Source: Curtobacterium sp. MCBA15_009 (GTDB lineage: Bacteria > Actinomycetota > Actinomycetes > Actinomycetales > Microbacteriaceae). Taken from it: DNA of 64,000 bases. This document shows, one piece after another, positions 52,464-60,566 of this stretch. Location: positions 21,168 through 85,167 of the forward strand of contig NZ_MJGO01000023.1 of NCBI RefSeq assembly GCF_001864895.1, read 5' to 3'. Both the position numbers and the translations under genes were made by a program. Below the pieces are notes generated by a model, which was not told where the DNA came from, did not search any database, and saw nothing but the letters and a program-made list of their open reading frames with translations. Position 1 is the first letter of the stretch. Each line of letters begins with the position of its first letter.

Positions 52464-52804
52464 GAGTTCGTCCGCATCGCCGCACGCAGGGCCGTGGCCT
52501 CGCCACCGACCGCCTGCGTCGCGAACTGGTACCGCAGCACCGTGTCGACGTTCGACAGCGTCTCCTCGTCGAGGTCGACGTTGTTGCCGTTCGTGTTCGT
52601 CGGCTCGAGGCTCCGCGTGGTGGTCGGGGCGACGTGGCCGTCACCGTCGACGATCGACTGCGCCAGGGTGTCCTCGAACCGGACCTTCTCGGCGTGGTAG
52701 CCGGGGGTGTTGATGTTCGCGATGTTGTTCGCGATCACGCGCTGGCGCATCGACAGGCCGTCGAGTGCGCTCTGCAGCGCGACGCTCGTCACGGAATCGA
52801 ACAC
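52460..52804 (-). CDS. flgB: flagellar proximal rod protein FlgB
   Basis: This 114-residue rod subunit has [20 protein letters not shown] (residues 19-38) and the C-terminal [20 protein letters not shown]. It is the first gene of the flgB-flgE operon. The GTG at 52804 has GAGGGG about 11 bases upstream. A sigma-28 type promoter lies 107 bases before it, next to a G-rich tract. Confidence 0.93.
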   Translation of the reverse strand: MFDSVTSVALQSALDGLSMRQRVIANNIANINTPGYHAEKVRFEDTLAQSIVDGDGHVAPTTTRSLEPTNTNGNNVDLDEETLSNVDTVLRYQFATQAVGGEATALRAAMRTNS

Positions 52805-52910
52805 GGGAGTGGTCCCCTCGTCATGGCGCGTCGCGGGAGTGGTGCGACGTCGCCGTGCGGTGGTGGCCGATCCGTGGCCGAACTGGTGAGCGATCCGTGC
52901 TCGGAGGGCG

Positions 52911-52938
52911 CTATCGGAGACCGTCGAGTGCCGCGTTA
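52911..52938 (-). promoter_or_regulatory. sigma-28 type promoter of the flgB operon
   Basis: The minus strand reads TAAC (52935-52938), 16 bases, TCCGATAG (52911-52918). It shares the TAACG and CCGATAG boxes with the flbD promoter. Confidence 0.7.
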
Positions 52939-53251
52939 GGCGTCGCCCCGAACGGGGGTGGGTGCGGGTCGGGGGTGCGGGTCGGGGGGCTCGGTCGGGG
53001 GGCTGGGTCGGGGTCGCCGTTGCCGTCGCTGTGGTGCGACGAGATCGTTGTCGCACGACGTCGGTCTTGTCGCGCACGTCCGGCGGGCGTCGGCCGCGCG
53101 CTGTCGCACGACGAGATCGCTGTCCGACGACGTCGACGGTGTCGCGCTCCCGGTTGCCGTACCGAGCGCGGGGTGCCGGACGGCGCCGGACGAGCGCTGT
53201 CCGACGACGAAGTCGCTGTCGCCCGACGTCGACGGTGTCGCGGCGGAGCGG
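52939..53251. repeat. G-rich tract and three 51-bp repeats between fliT-like gene and flgB promoter
   Basis: No gene is visible in this spacer. 52954-53013 on the plus strand holds at least eight runs of three or more G separated by one to four bases, a candidate G-quadruplex. Behind it a 51-bp unit occurs three times with substitutions: 53028-53078, 53100-53150 and 53196-53246. The first unit contains the perfect arms GTGCGAC/GTCGCAC around nine bases. The role is unknown; transcription termination after the fliC-fliT group is one possibility. Confidence 0.7.
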
Positions 53252-53554
53252 TCAGGCCGAGGCGTCGAGGTACACGGATCCGCGGGGCTCCCGCGTCGCG
53301 TCGACGGCGCGGAGCGCGCCGAGGTGCTCGAGCGTCGCCCGACGGTCGGCCTCGAGCACGGCCAGTCGGTCGCGTTGCGCCGCGAGCAGCCGGGAGGCTC
53401 GCCCCACCAGGTCACGCGGGATCGGTCCCAGCCCGGTCGGCTCCGACCAGTCGGTCACGGCCGTCGGGCCGGCCGTCTGCCCGGCCGCGTCCTGCTCCAG
53501 GGAGGTGAGCAGGGCCTCCCAGCCGGCGCGGTCGGTGACGGGGTCAGGCGACAC
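53252..53554 (-). CDS. FliT-like or other small flagellar protein
   Basis: This 100-residue, helical, Arg/Leu/Ala-rich protein overlaps the end of fliS by 11 bases, where Gram-positive operons often carry fliT. The segment LVGRASRLLAAQRDRLAVLE and ADRRATLEHLGALRA could form the helical chaperone fold, but sequence alone does not prove FliT. The GTG at 53554 was chosen as the first start after the fliS body. It is the last gene of the filament group. Confidence 0.6.
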   Translation of the reverse strand: MSPDPVTDRAGWEALLTSLEQDAAGQTAGPTAVTDWSEPTGLGPIPRDLVGRASRLLAAQRDRLAVLEADRRATLEHLGALRAVDATREPRGSVYLDASA

Positions 53555-54014
53555 CGAGCGCCCCGCCGGTCGCCTGCGGTGCTGCGGTGGCCGGCAGCGA
53601 GGCGGCGGCCTCGTGCCAGGACTGCCGGAGCGGCTCGAGGATGCGGATGCAGTCGCGCGTGGCCTGCACGTCGCGGTGCACGTTCGCGGTGATGAGCGAG
53701 GTCGAGGCGTAGTTGTAGATCGCCAGCAGGCCCTCGCCGCCGTCCCACACGTCGATGCGCAGGGTCGAGGACAGCTCGCCGACGATGGCCTGGGCGTGCA
53801 GGAGCTGCTCGCGGGCGGCCTCCCAGTCGGCGGTGGTCTGGGCGGCCTCGGCACGGTGCAGGTCGAGCAGCAGCCGGTCGTACAGCATCGTGACGAGCTG
53901 CGCCGGTGTCGCGGAGAGCACGGCCTCGTTCGTGTACTGGGCGCGGCGCTGGTCGGTCACGGAGCGGGGCTGGGCGGCCTGCCGGAACGCGGCTGCCTGG
54001 AGGTCGAAGGTCAT
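53544..54014 (-). CDS. fliS: flagellin chaperone FliS
   Basis: This 156-residue protein has the FliS core: YTNEAVLSATPAQLVTMLYD (residues 27-46), then RLLLDLHRAE, and later STLRIDVWDGGEGLLAIYNY. It keeps flagellin unfolded for export. It follows fliD by ten bases and overlaps the fliT-like gene. Confidence 0.94.
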   Translation of the reverse strand: MTFDLQAAAFRQAAQPRSVTDQRRAQYTNEAVLSATPAQLVTMLYDRLLLDLHRAEAAQTTADWEAAREQLLHAQAIVGELSSTLRIDVWDGGEGLLAIYNYASTSLITANVHRDVQATRDCIRILEPLRQSWHEAAASLPATAAPQATGGALGVA

Positions 54015-54024
54015 GGTGTTCCCG

Positions 54025-55422
54025 TCAGCTCGACGTCGACGCCAGCTGGCTGGTGAGCCAGCTGGACTGGGACTGGAGTTTGCTGAGGCTCGTCTCGAGG
54101 GCCGAGTACTGCGCCTGCAGGGTCGCCCGACGGCGGGTCAAGCGGTCGGACCAGCTGTCGATCTGGGTGTTGAGGTCCTTCGCGATCGACTGCTGGCCGG
54201 TGATCGAGGTCGTGATCGACCCGTTGTACTTGTCGGACGCGGCGGTCGCGGCGGCGCCGACGTTCACGGCCACCCCGGAGAGCATCGCCTGGGTGCCCTG
54301 CGGGTCGGTGGCCAGGGCCTTCTGGAAGGCGTCCGGGTCGAACGTGAAGGTGCCGTCCTTCTGGATGACGATCCCGATGGACGACGGCGACTTCCCGCCG
54401 ATCGGCGCCGACATGGTGCTCGTCAGGCGCTGCACGACGTCGCGGGTCGTCGCGTCGCCGGTGAGCACCCCGGCCTTCGTGGTCGTCGTGCCGGTGGTCG
54501 CACTCGTCGTGCTCGTCACGGCGGTGTTCGTGCCGTAGTAGCTCGTGATCGCGTTGAGGGCGTCGACGAGACCGGAGGCCACGGCCTGCGCCTTCGTCGT
54601 GTCCTGCGCGACCGTGATCGTCACCGGGTCCGTCGACGGCTTCGTCACCGTGACGTCGACGCCGGGGAGCAGTCCGGTGAAGGTGTTCGTGGCGCTCGTG
54701 ACGGTCTGCGCCGCCGCGGTGCCGGCCCAGAGCGTCACGCTCGCGTCGCGGGCCGACGTGACGACGGCGGCCCCGGGCTGCGCGAACACGTCCGTCGCGG
54801 TGCCGGCGGTGACGTCCGCGCCGCTGCCGCGGTAGAGCGAGAACGCTGCGGCAGCACCCGTCGACGTCGACGTGAGCTGCAGGCGGTAGAGCTTGGTGCC
54901 GTCGGCGTCGGTGCCGGCCGACACCTTGGTCGCGGTCACCCCCGCGGCGGCTGCGTTGACGGCCGAGACCGCGTCGTCGAGCGACCCGGAGGCCGGCATG
55001 ACGGTGGTCTGCTTGCCGCCGGCGCCGACGATCGTGATCGGCTCGGCGGCGGACGACCAGGTCGCCATCGCTGCGGTCACCCCGACCTGCGCGGCGGCGG
55101 TCGTGCCGACGGTGAAGTCGATCGAGCCCTTCGCCGCGGTGGGTCCCGCGACGACGCTGACCGTCGGCGTCGAGCTCGTCGCGGTGAAGACGTCGAGCGA
55201 GCTCGTCTTCTGGGCCGCGGTGGCCCTGGTCGCCAGGGTCTGCACGAGCGAGTTGATCGTCTGCAGCGACGAGATGAACGAGTTCGTGCTCGCGAGCTTC
55301 GACTTCAGCAGCGTCTGCGGGACGGCCTCGACGCTCATCAGCGAGTTGATGAGGTCGGTGGTCTTCAGCCCGCTGACGAGGCCGTCGATGGCCAGGCTGT
55401 TCGCCGAGGAGACGGACGACAT
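54025..55422 (-). CDS. fliD: flagellar filament cap protein FliD
   Basis: This 465-residue protein has the FliD N-terminal part LAIDGLVSGLKTTDLINSLM, then SVEAVPQTLLKSKLASTNSF. The C-terminal part is GSITTSITGQQSIAKDLNTQ and SWSDRLTRRRATLQAQYSAL. The Thr/Ala-rich middle is variable. It caps the growing filament. It lies 93 bases after fliC across a hairpin, so it may be made by read-through. Confidence 0.95.
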   Translation of the reverse strand: MSSVSSANSLAIDGLVSGLKTTDLINSLMSVEAVPQTLLKSKLASTNSFISSLQTINSLVQTLATRATAAQKTSSLDVFTATSSTPTVSVVAGPTAAKGSIDFTVGTTAAAQVGVTAAMATWSSAAEPITIVGAGGKQTTVMPASGSLDDAVSAVNAAAAGVTATKVSAGTDADGTKLYRLQLTSTSTGAAAAFSLYRGSGADVTAGTATDVFAQPGAAVVTSARDASVTLWAGTAAAQTVTSATNTFTGLLPGVDVTVTKPSTDPVTITVAQDTTKAQAVASGLVDALNAITSYYGTNTAVTSTTSATTGTTTTKAGVLTGDATTRDVVQRLTSTMSAPIGGKSPSSIGIVIQKDGTFTFDPDAFQKALATDPQGTQAMLSGVAVNVGAAATAASDKYNGSITTSITGQQSIAKDLNTQIDSWSDRLTRRRATLQAQYSALETSLSKLQSQSSWLTSQLASTSS

Positions 55423-55463
55423 CGATGGCTCCTGCCGGTGTGCGGTGGCGGTCGGATGCGGAC

Positions 55464-55508
55464 GACGCCGCCCACCGGGGCACCCGAACGGTCCCGGTGA
55501 GCGGCGTC
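55464..55508 (-). terminator. hairpin after fliC, attenuator or terminator
   Basis: On the minus strand GACGCCGC and CACCGGG on one side pair with CCCGGTG and GCGGCGTC on the other, with a single T/G opposition between the two parts. The loop is about 13 bases. It follows the fliC stop by seven bases and would make flagellin mRNA more abundant than fliD mRNA. Confidence 0.65.
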
Positions 55509-55515
55509 AGGGGTG

Positions 55516-56373
55516 CTAGCGCAGGAGCGAGAGCACGCCCTGCGTGCTCTGGTTCGCCTGTGCGAGCATCGAGGTGCCGGCCTGGCTCAGGATGTTGTCG
55601 CGCGTGTACTTGACCATCTCCTGCGCCATGTCGACGTCGGTGATGCGCGAACCAGCAGCGGTGAGGTTCTCCTTGGCGACGTTCGTCACGTTGATGGCGT
55701 GGTCGAAGCGGTTCTGGACCGCACCGAGGTTCGAACGGGCCTCCGAGACGGCCTTGATCTGCGCGTCGATCGTGCCGATCGCCGTGCGGGCCGAGTCACC
55801 CGAGGTCAGGTCGAGGTCCTTGACCGCACCCGCCACCTTGCTGACGTCGGCACCGGTCAGGTCGACATCGATCTTGCTGGCGGCGGTGCCGTCCGCGCCG
55901 ACCTGGAAGGTCAGCTTGCCGGTGCCGTCGACGGTGCTGCTGGTGGCGGCCTTGCCGTCGAGCAGCTTGATCCCGTTGAAGTTGGTCGAGTCCGAGATGC
56001 GCTGGAGCTCCTCCTGGAGCTGGCCCACCTCGGTCGTGATCGCCTTCCGCGAGTCCTCGTTGTTCGAGTCGTTGCCGGCCTGGACGGCCAGGTCGCGCAT
56101 GCGCTGGAGGATCGAGTGGGTCTCGGTGAGGCCACCTTCAGCGGTCTGCACGACGGAGATGCCGTCCTGCGCGTTGCGGGCGGCGACCGTGAGGCCACCG
56201 ACCTGGGACTTCAGCCCCTCGGAGATCGACAGACCGGCAGCGTCGTCGGCAGCACGGTTGATGCGGAGACCGGTCGAGAGCTTCTCGAGGGACTTCGACA
56301 GGTCGTTCTGCGTCGCGTTGAGGTTCCGGTACGTGTTGAGTGCCGAGAGGTTGGTGTTGATGGACATACCCAT
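55516..56373 (-). CDS. fliC: flagellin
   Basis: This 285-residue filament subunit starts MGMSINTNLSALNTYRNLNA, with the D0/D1 helices SLEKLSTGLRINRAADDAAG and LSISEGLKSQVGGL. It ends in MVKYTRDNILSQAGTSMLAQ, then ANQSTQGVLSLLR. The central domain is short. The ATG at 56373 has GGAGGA seven bases upstream and lies 60 bases after a sigma-28 type promoter. The leader has two GGA sites for CsrA. Confidence 0.97.
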   Translation of the reverse strand: MGMSINTNLSALNTYRNLNATQNDLSKSLEKLSTGLRINRAADDAAGLSISEGLKSQVGGLTVAARNAQDGISVVQTAEGGLTETHSILQRMRDLAVQAGNDSNNEDSRKAITTEVGQLQEELQRISDSTNFNGIKLLDGKAATSSTVDGTGKLTFQVGADGTAASKIDVDLTGADVSKVAGAVKDLDLTSGDSARTAIGTIDAQIKAVSEARSNLGAVQNRFDHAINVTNVAKENLTAAGSRITDVDMAQEMVKYTRDNILSQAGTSMLAQANQSTQGVLSLLR

Positions 56374-56380
56374 GGTGTGT

Positions 56381-56421
56381 TCCTCCGTGAATCTGGGTCG
56401 TGCGTCTGCCCGTCCGTGGGC
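56381..56421 (-). promoter_or_regulatory. probable CsrA-binding leader of flagellin mRNA
   Basis: In the RNA, GCCC-ACGGAC-GGGC (56421-56408) forms a hairpin with GGA in its six-base loop, the preferred CsrA target. A second GGA, in ACGGAGGA (56388-56381), is the ribosome binding site. Two such sites 20-30 bases apart are the known arrangement for CsrA repression of flagellin. Confidence 0.65.
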
Positions 56422-56433
56422 TGACATGGGTGA

Positions 56434-56460
56434 CTCTCGACCGGGTGCCGGGAGTCGTTA
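56434..56460 (-). promoter_or_regulatory. sigma-28 type promoter of fliC
   Basis: The minus strand reads TAAC (56457-56460), 15 bases, GTCGAGAG (56434-56441). It matches the other flagellar promoters at six of eight -10 positions. The expected start gives a leader of about 54 bases. Confidence 0.65.
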
Positions 56461-56492
56461 GGGGATCGGCGGGATTTCTTCCTGCCGACGTC

Positions 56493-57311
56493 TCAGCTGG
56501 CCGCCACGGCCGGCCCGGACGCCGCGTCGTGCACGGCCCGGGCCACCCCTGCGGCGGCGTTCGTCGCGACGCGCGCCAGGTAGGCGCTGCGCCGGGCCGC
56601 GGTGGTCCGCGACGCGTGCTCCGGGGCCGGGCCGCCGTCGCCGTAGTGCGCGGAGAGTCCGTCGCGGAGCAGCCGCATCGCCTCGGAGCGCTGCTGCGAG
56701 ACGGCCGAGTGCGTGATGCCGAGCTCGGTCGCGACGTCGGTGACGGTTCGGTCGCCGAAGTAGACGGCCTCGACGATGAAGCGCATCCGCTCGGGCAGCG
56801 CCTGCACGGCGGCGACGAGGTAGCGGCGCTTCTCGGTCTCGAGCAGGTCGTCGCCGGGCAGCGGGAGCTCGGCGGCGACGAGGTCGTGGACGGTCTCGTC
56901 GAGCGGGGCGACGGTGCGCGCGGCGTCGCTCATCGCGTCGGCGGCTGCCTGCCGGTCGACGCCCATCGCGTCGGCGATCTCCTGCACGCCCACGCTCCGG
57001 CCGAGCCGTGCGGACAGGGCCTCCTGCGTGGCGAGCGTCTCGCGGATCCGCTTCCGGGTGCCGCGGGACGCCCAGTCGGCGGAGCGCATGTCATCGGCGA
57101 TCGCGCCGGTGACCCGGGTGCGGGCGTACGCGCCGAAGGGCACGCCGAGCGTGGGGTCGAACGCGTCCGCGGCGGCGACGAGGGCGAGGGAACCGACGGC
57201 GGCGAGGTCGTCGCGGTCCAGGTGCGTGGCACGGGAGCGGACGTCGGCGACGATGTAGCCGACGAGCGGCAGGTGCTCCACGATCATCGCGTTGCGTTCG
57301 GTGCGGTCCAT
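56493..57311 (-). CDS. fliA: flagellar sigma factor FliA (sigma-28/WhiG type)
   Basis: This 272-residue sigma factor has region 2 (HLPLVGYIVADVRSRATHLD, then LVAAADAFDPTLGVPFGAYA), region 3, and region 4 with a helix-turn-helix (VTDVATELGITHSAVSQQRS). It is about 30 residues longer than usual, with an Ala-rich tail. The ATG at 57311 has GAGGGA six bases upstream. It should read the five TAAC-N15/16-NCCGATAG promoters of this window. No flgM anti-sigma gene was recognised. Confidence 0.92.
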   Translation of the reverse strand: MDRTERNAMIVEHLPLVGYIVADVRSRATHLDRDDLAAVGSLALVAAADAFDPTLGVPFGAYARTRVTGAIADDMRSADWASRGTRKRIRETLATQEALSARLGRSVGVQEIADAMGVDRQAAADAMSDAARTVAPLDETVHDLVAAELPLPGDDLLETEKRRYLVAAVQALPERMRFIVEAVYFGDRTVTDVATELGITHSAVSQQRSEAMRLLRDGLSAHYGDGGPAPEHASRTTAARRSAYLARVATNAAAGVARAVHDAASGPAVAAS

Positions 57312-57770
57312 GCTGTCCCTCGATCGAGCTGCTGAGTTCGACCCGTCCCTGGGCGCGACGGACGCCGGCCTCGGATGGCCGGTGCGTACGCCGAAGAACC
57401 CCCCGGATCCGTCCGGGTGGTACACGCCGCGCTCGGGACACGCGGTGCGGGGTGTCCCCCGCGGTGCGTTTCTGAATGTATCGGGTGGACGCGGGCCGCA
57501 CAGGTCCCGCACCGTCCCCAGTGCGGGGGTCCGGGACCCTTCGAGCGGTCGGCATTTGGGAGGACAGCGGGTGGAGAACCGACGTTCTTGTCCCCCGTCG
57601 TGGTCGCACCGGTACCCCGTGACGACGGTGTCGGGGTGTACTCCGGCGGCCCGCGCTTACGGCCGGCCCACGGGCGTCGATAGGTCCTGGTGTCCGCAGG
57701 ATGACGGACCGGGGATCGACCCCGGACCGACCTGCGGCCCACGACGAGACCCGCACCCTGGGAGGAGCTG
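57312..57770. other. divergent spacer between fliA and flgN
   Basis: No gene is visible in these 459 bases. The flgN side has the sigma-28 type promoter at 57657-57683. I see no convincing promoter for fliA; a short AT-richer patch near 57470-57485 is the only candidate. The rest holds G/C-rich imperfect repeats without clear order. Confidence 0.5.
57657..57683 (+). promoter_or_regulatory. sigma-28 type promoter of the flgN operon
   Basis: TTAC (57657-57660), 15 bases, GTCGATAG (57676-57683). It lies 88 bases before the flgN ATG and is the only plus-strand member of the set. Confidence 0.65.
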
Positions 57771-58256
57771 ATGACCGTGAACGACCTGTCCGCCGTGCTC
57801 TGGCGCGAACGCGAACTGCTCGAGCTGCTCACCTTCAAGCTCGAGGAGGAGCAGCTGCTGCTCTCCGCCGGCCGGTCCCGTTGGGTGTCGCACGCCAGCC
57901 GCGAGGTCGAGCAGGTCCTCGACCGTCTGCGCAGCACCGGGCTCGAGCGCGCCGCGTCGAGCGCCGAGGTCGCCGAGGAGTGGGGCGTCCCCGCCGACGC
58001 TCCCCTGCGCGAGGTCGTCGCCGCCGCACCGAGCGGCCCGTGGGGCGAGATCCTCGCCGCGCACCTCGCCGCGATGGTCGAGCTGACGACGCAGATCGCG
58101 GCCCTCCGCGACGAGAACGACCGGTTCCTGCGCACCGCCGCCCAGGCCACCGAGGAGACCCTCGCCGGGACCGTGACGGGTGCAGCCACCTACGACGCGA
58201 GCGGCTCGTCGGGCTCCGGCACCGACGGCGCACGCCTGTTCGAGGGGACCCTGTAG
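57771..58256 (+). CDS. flgN: FlgN-like flagellar chaperone
   Basis: This 161-residue helical protein precedes flgK and flgL, the place of flgN. The N-terminal segment LSAVLWRERELLELLTFKLE and EEQLLLSAGRSRWV fits the FlgN pattern of a long helix with conserved Leu/Glu. The last 25 residues are Gly/Ser/Thr-rich. It should guard FlgK and FlgL before export. GGGAGGAG lies five bases upstream. Confidence 0.85.
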   Translation: MTVNDLSAVLWRERELLELLTFKLEEEQLLLSAGRSRWVSHASREVEQVLDRLRSTGLERAASSAEVAEEWGVPADAPLREVVAAAPSGPWGEILAAHLAAMVELTTQIAALRDENDRFLRTAAQATEETLAGTVTGAATYDASGSSGSGTDGARLFEGTL

Positions 58257-58260
58257 CACC

Positions 58261-59682
58261 GTGGTCAGCACCTTCGGATCCCTCGCCACCGCGTACTCCG
58301 GCCTCGCCGCCGCCCGCGCCGGACTCGACGTCACCGGGCAGAACATCGCGAACGCCGGCACCGCCGGGTACACGCGACAGCGCATCACCCAGTCCTCCGT
58401 CCCGGCGCCGCAGACCGGCTTCGTGCGCGGCACCGCCGCCCTCGCCGGACAGGGTGTGTCCGTCGACGGCATCGCCCGGCTCGCCTCGCTCACCCTCGAC
58501 GCCGGCGTCCGCGTCGCCGCCGGCTCGTCGGCCTACGCCGGGGCCCGCGCGAGCGCCCTGAGCGCTCTGGAGACCGGGCTGCACGAGCCCGGCTCGGACG
58601 GGCTGAGCGCGAAACTCGACCTGTTCTGGTCGTCGTGGGGGCAGCTCGCGAGCCACCCGGACGACCCCGGAGCCGCCAGCACCGTGCTCGCCGCCGCCGC
58701 GACGGTCGCCTCCGTGCTCGCGACCGGGTCGAAGGCCGTCGACGCGCAGTGGTCCTCGGTCCGCGGGACCGTGACCGGACAGGTCGCGCAGCTCAACGAC
58801 GCGGCGAAGCAGGTCGCCGACCTGAACGGGCGCATCCGCACCGCCGTCGCCTCCGGCGGCTCGGCGAACGAGCTCATGGACCAGCGCGACCAGCTCACCC
58901 AGCAGATCGCCACGCTCGCCGGCGGGACCACCCGCACGAACGCCGACGGGACCGTCGACGTGCTCCTCGGCGGCAACCCGCTCGTGCAGGGCACTGACGC
59001 CCGTGCCGTGGCGCTCGGCGGCGGGACGCGGCTCGCCGACGGCGCCGCCGTGACCCTGTCCTGGACCTCCGGCTCCGGTGGCGCGGTCGCGCTGTCCGGC
59101 GGCTCGATCGGCGGCGCCCTCGCCGTCCTCGCGCCGACGTCCGGCACCGGCACCGGCGGTGCACTCGCCGAGGCCTCGGCCGCCTACGACGCCGTCGCGA
59201 CGCAGCTCGCCACCGCGGTGAACGCCGTGCACGCCACCGGCACCACCCCGGACGGCGCGACCGGCGCCCCGTTCTTCGCGATCACCGCCGGGGGGCCCGC
59301 CGCGCAGGGCCTCACCGTCGTGCCGACCGACGCCGGCGGCCTGGCGACGCGGAACGCGGCGGGGCAGCTCGACGACTCGTTCGCCGACGCGCTCTCGCGA
59401 CTCGGGGCGGCGTCGGACGGCGCCGACCGCACCTGGGCGACGTTCGTGGCGGGGGTGGGCACCGCCTCCCGGTCGGCCGCGACGGAGTCGACGCTCACCG
59501 GACTCGCCCTGACCAACGCACGCACGCAGCAGCAGTCGAGCGCCGGCGTCGACCTCGACGAGGAGAACGTGGCCCTGCTGACCTACCAGCACGCCTACCA
59601 GGGCGCGGCACGTGTCCTGACGGCCGTCGACGAGATGCTCGACACCATCATCAACCGCACCGGACTCGTCGGGAGGGCGTGA
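58261..59682 (+). CDS. flgK: flagellar hook-filament junction protein FlgK
   Basis: This 473-residue protein has the N-terminal signature SGLAAARAGLDVTGQNIANA, then GTAGYTRQRI. The C-terminal signature is GVDLDEENVALLTYQHAYQG, then AARVLTAVDEMLDTIINRTG. The middle is Ala/Thr/Gly-rich. The GTG at 58261 follows the flgN stop by four bases; longer open frame upstream lies inside flgN. It ends in an overlap with flgL. Confidence 0.95.
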   Translation: MVSTFGSLATAYSGLAAARAGLDVTGQNIANAGTAGYTRQRITQSSVPAPQTGFVRGTAALAGQGVSVDGIARLASLTLDAGVRVAAGSSAYAGARASALSALETGLHEPGSDGLSAKLDLFWSSWGQLASHPDDPGAASTVLAAAATVASVLATGSKAVDAQWSSVRGTVTGQVAQLNDAAKQVADLNGRIRTAVASGGSANELMDQRDQLTQQIATLAGGTTRTNADGTVDVLLGGNPLVQGTDARAVALGGGTRLADGAAVTLSWTSGSGGAVALSGGSIGGALAVLAPTSGTGTGGALAEASAAYDAVATQLATAVNAVHATGTTPDGATGAPFFAITAGGPAAQGLTVVPTDAGGLATRNAAGQLDDSFADALSRLGAASDGADRTWATFVAGVGTASRSAATESTLTGLALTNARTQQQSSAGVDLDEENVALLTYQHAYQGAARVLTAVDEMLDTIINRTGLVGRA

Positions 59683-60566
59683 TCGTGATCACCCGGGTGA
59701 CCACCCAGATGTCGATGGCCGCGGCCGCGGACCGGCTGCAGGCCGGTGCCGCACGCGTCGCGCAGCTCACCGAGCAGGCGACGACGCTGCAGGCGATCCA
59801 GAAGCCGTCGGACGACCCGAGCGGCACCGCGTCGGCGATGCAGGTCCGCAAGGAACAGGCCGCCACCGCGCAGTACACGCGGAACGCCGACGACGCCGTC
59901 GGGTGGCTCGCGCAGACCGACAGCGCCCTGTCGAGCGTCTACTCGACGCTCAACCGCGTGCGGGACCTGACCGTGCAGGCCGCCAACTCCGGCACCATGA
60001 GCGAGACCGACCGCGACGCCTTCGTCACGCAGTTCCGGTCCCTGCGCGCCGACCTCGAGGCCCGCGCGAACACCACCTACGGCACCCGCTCGGTCTTCGC
60101 CGGGTCGTCGACCGACGCGTCCGCGTACGACCCCGCGACGGGGTGGGCGGCGTCGGGCACCGCCGTCTCGCGACGTGTCGGCGACGGCAGCACCGTGCGC
60201 GTCGACACCTCCGGCGAAGCCGTGTTCGGCACCGGTGCGACGTCCGTGTTCGGCATGATCGACTCCATCGTCAGCGACCTGCAGAACGGGACCAACGTGA
60301 ACCCGCGCATCAACGACGTCGACGCCGCGCTGAGCAGCGTCCGCGGCGCCCAGGCCGACGTCGGCGTCCGGCACGCCGCCGCCCTCGCCGCCCAGGACTC
60401 GCTGAAGACCGCGACCGTCGCCCTCGAGGGCCGCCGCTCCGGCATCGAGGACGTCGACCTCGCCAAGGCCGTGCTCGACCTGCAGGTGCAGCAGACCAAC
60501 TACCAGGCAGCCCTCGCCGTCACCGCGAAGGTCCTGCAGCCGACCCTGATGGACTACCTCCGATGA
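59679..60566 (+). CDS. flgL: flagellar hook-filament junction protein FlgL
   Basis: This 295-residue, flagellin-like protein has ITRVTTQMSMAAAADRLQAG, then AIQKPSDDPSGTASAM (the IxxPSDDP motif typical of FlgL). The C-terminal helix is VLDLQVQQTNYQAALAVTAK, then VLQPTLMDYL. The GTG start overlaps the flgK stop and has GGGAGGG upstream; a second GTG lies two codons on. It ends in ATGA with fliW. Confidence 0.94.
   Translation: MIVITRVTTQMSMAAAADRLQAGAARVAQLTEQATTLQAIQKPSDDPSGTASAMQVRKEQAATAQYTRNADDAVGWLAQTDSALSSVYSTLNRVRDLTVQAANSGTMSETDRDAFVTQFRSLRADLEARANTTYGTRSVFAGSSTDASAYDPATGWAASGTAVSRRVGDGSTVRVDTSGEAVFGTGATSVFGMIDSIVSDLQNGTNVNPRINDVDAALSSVRGAQADVGVRHAAALAAQDSLKTATVALEGRRSGIEDVDLAKAVLDLQVQQTNYQAALAVTAKVLQPTLMDYLR

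Noticed and set aside
52939..53251. CRISPR array (three 51-bp repeats)
   Set aside because: Only three imperfect copies, spacers of 21 and 45 bases, and no cas genes.
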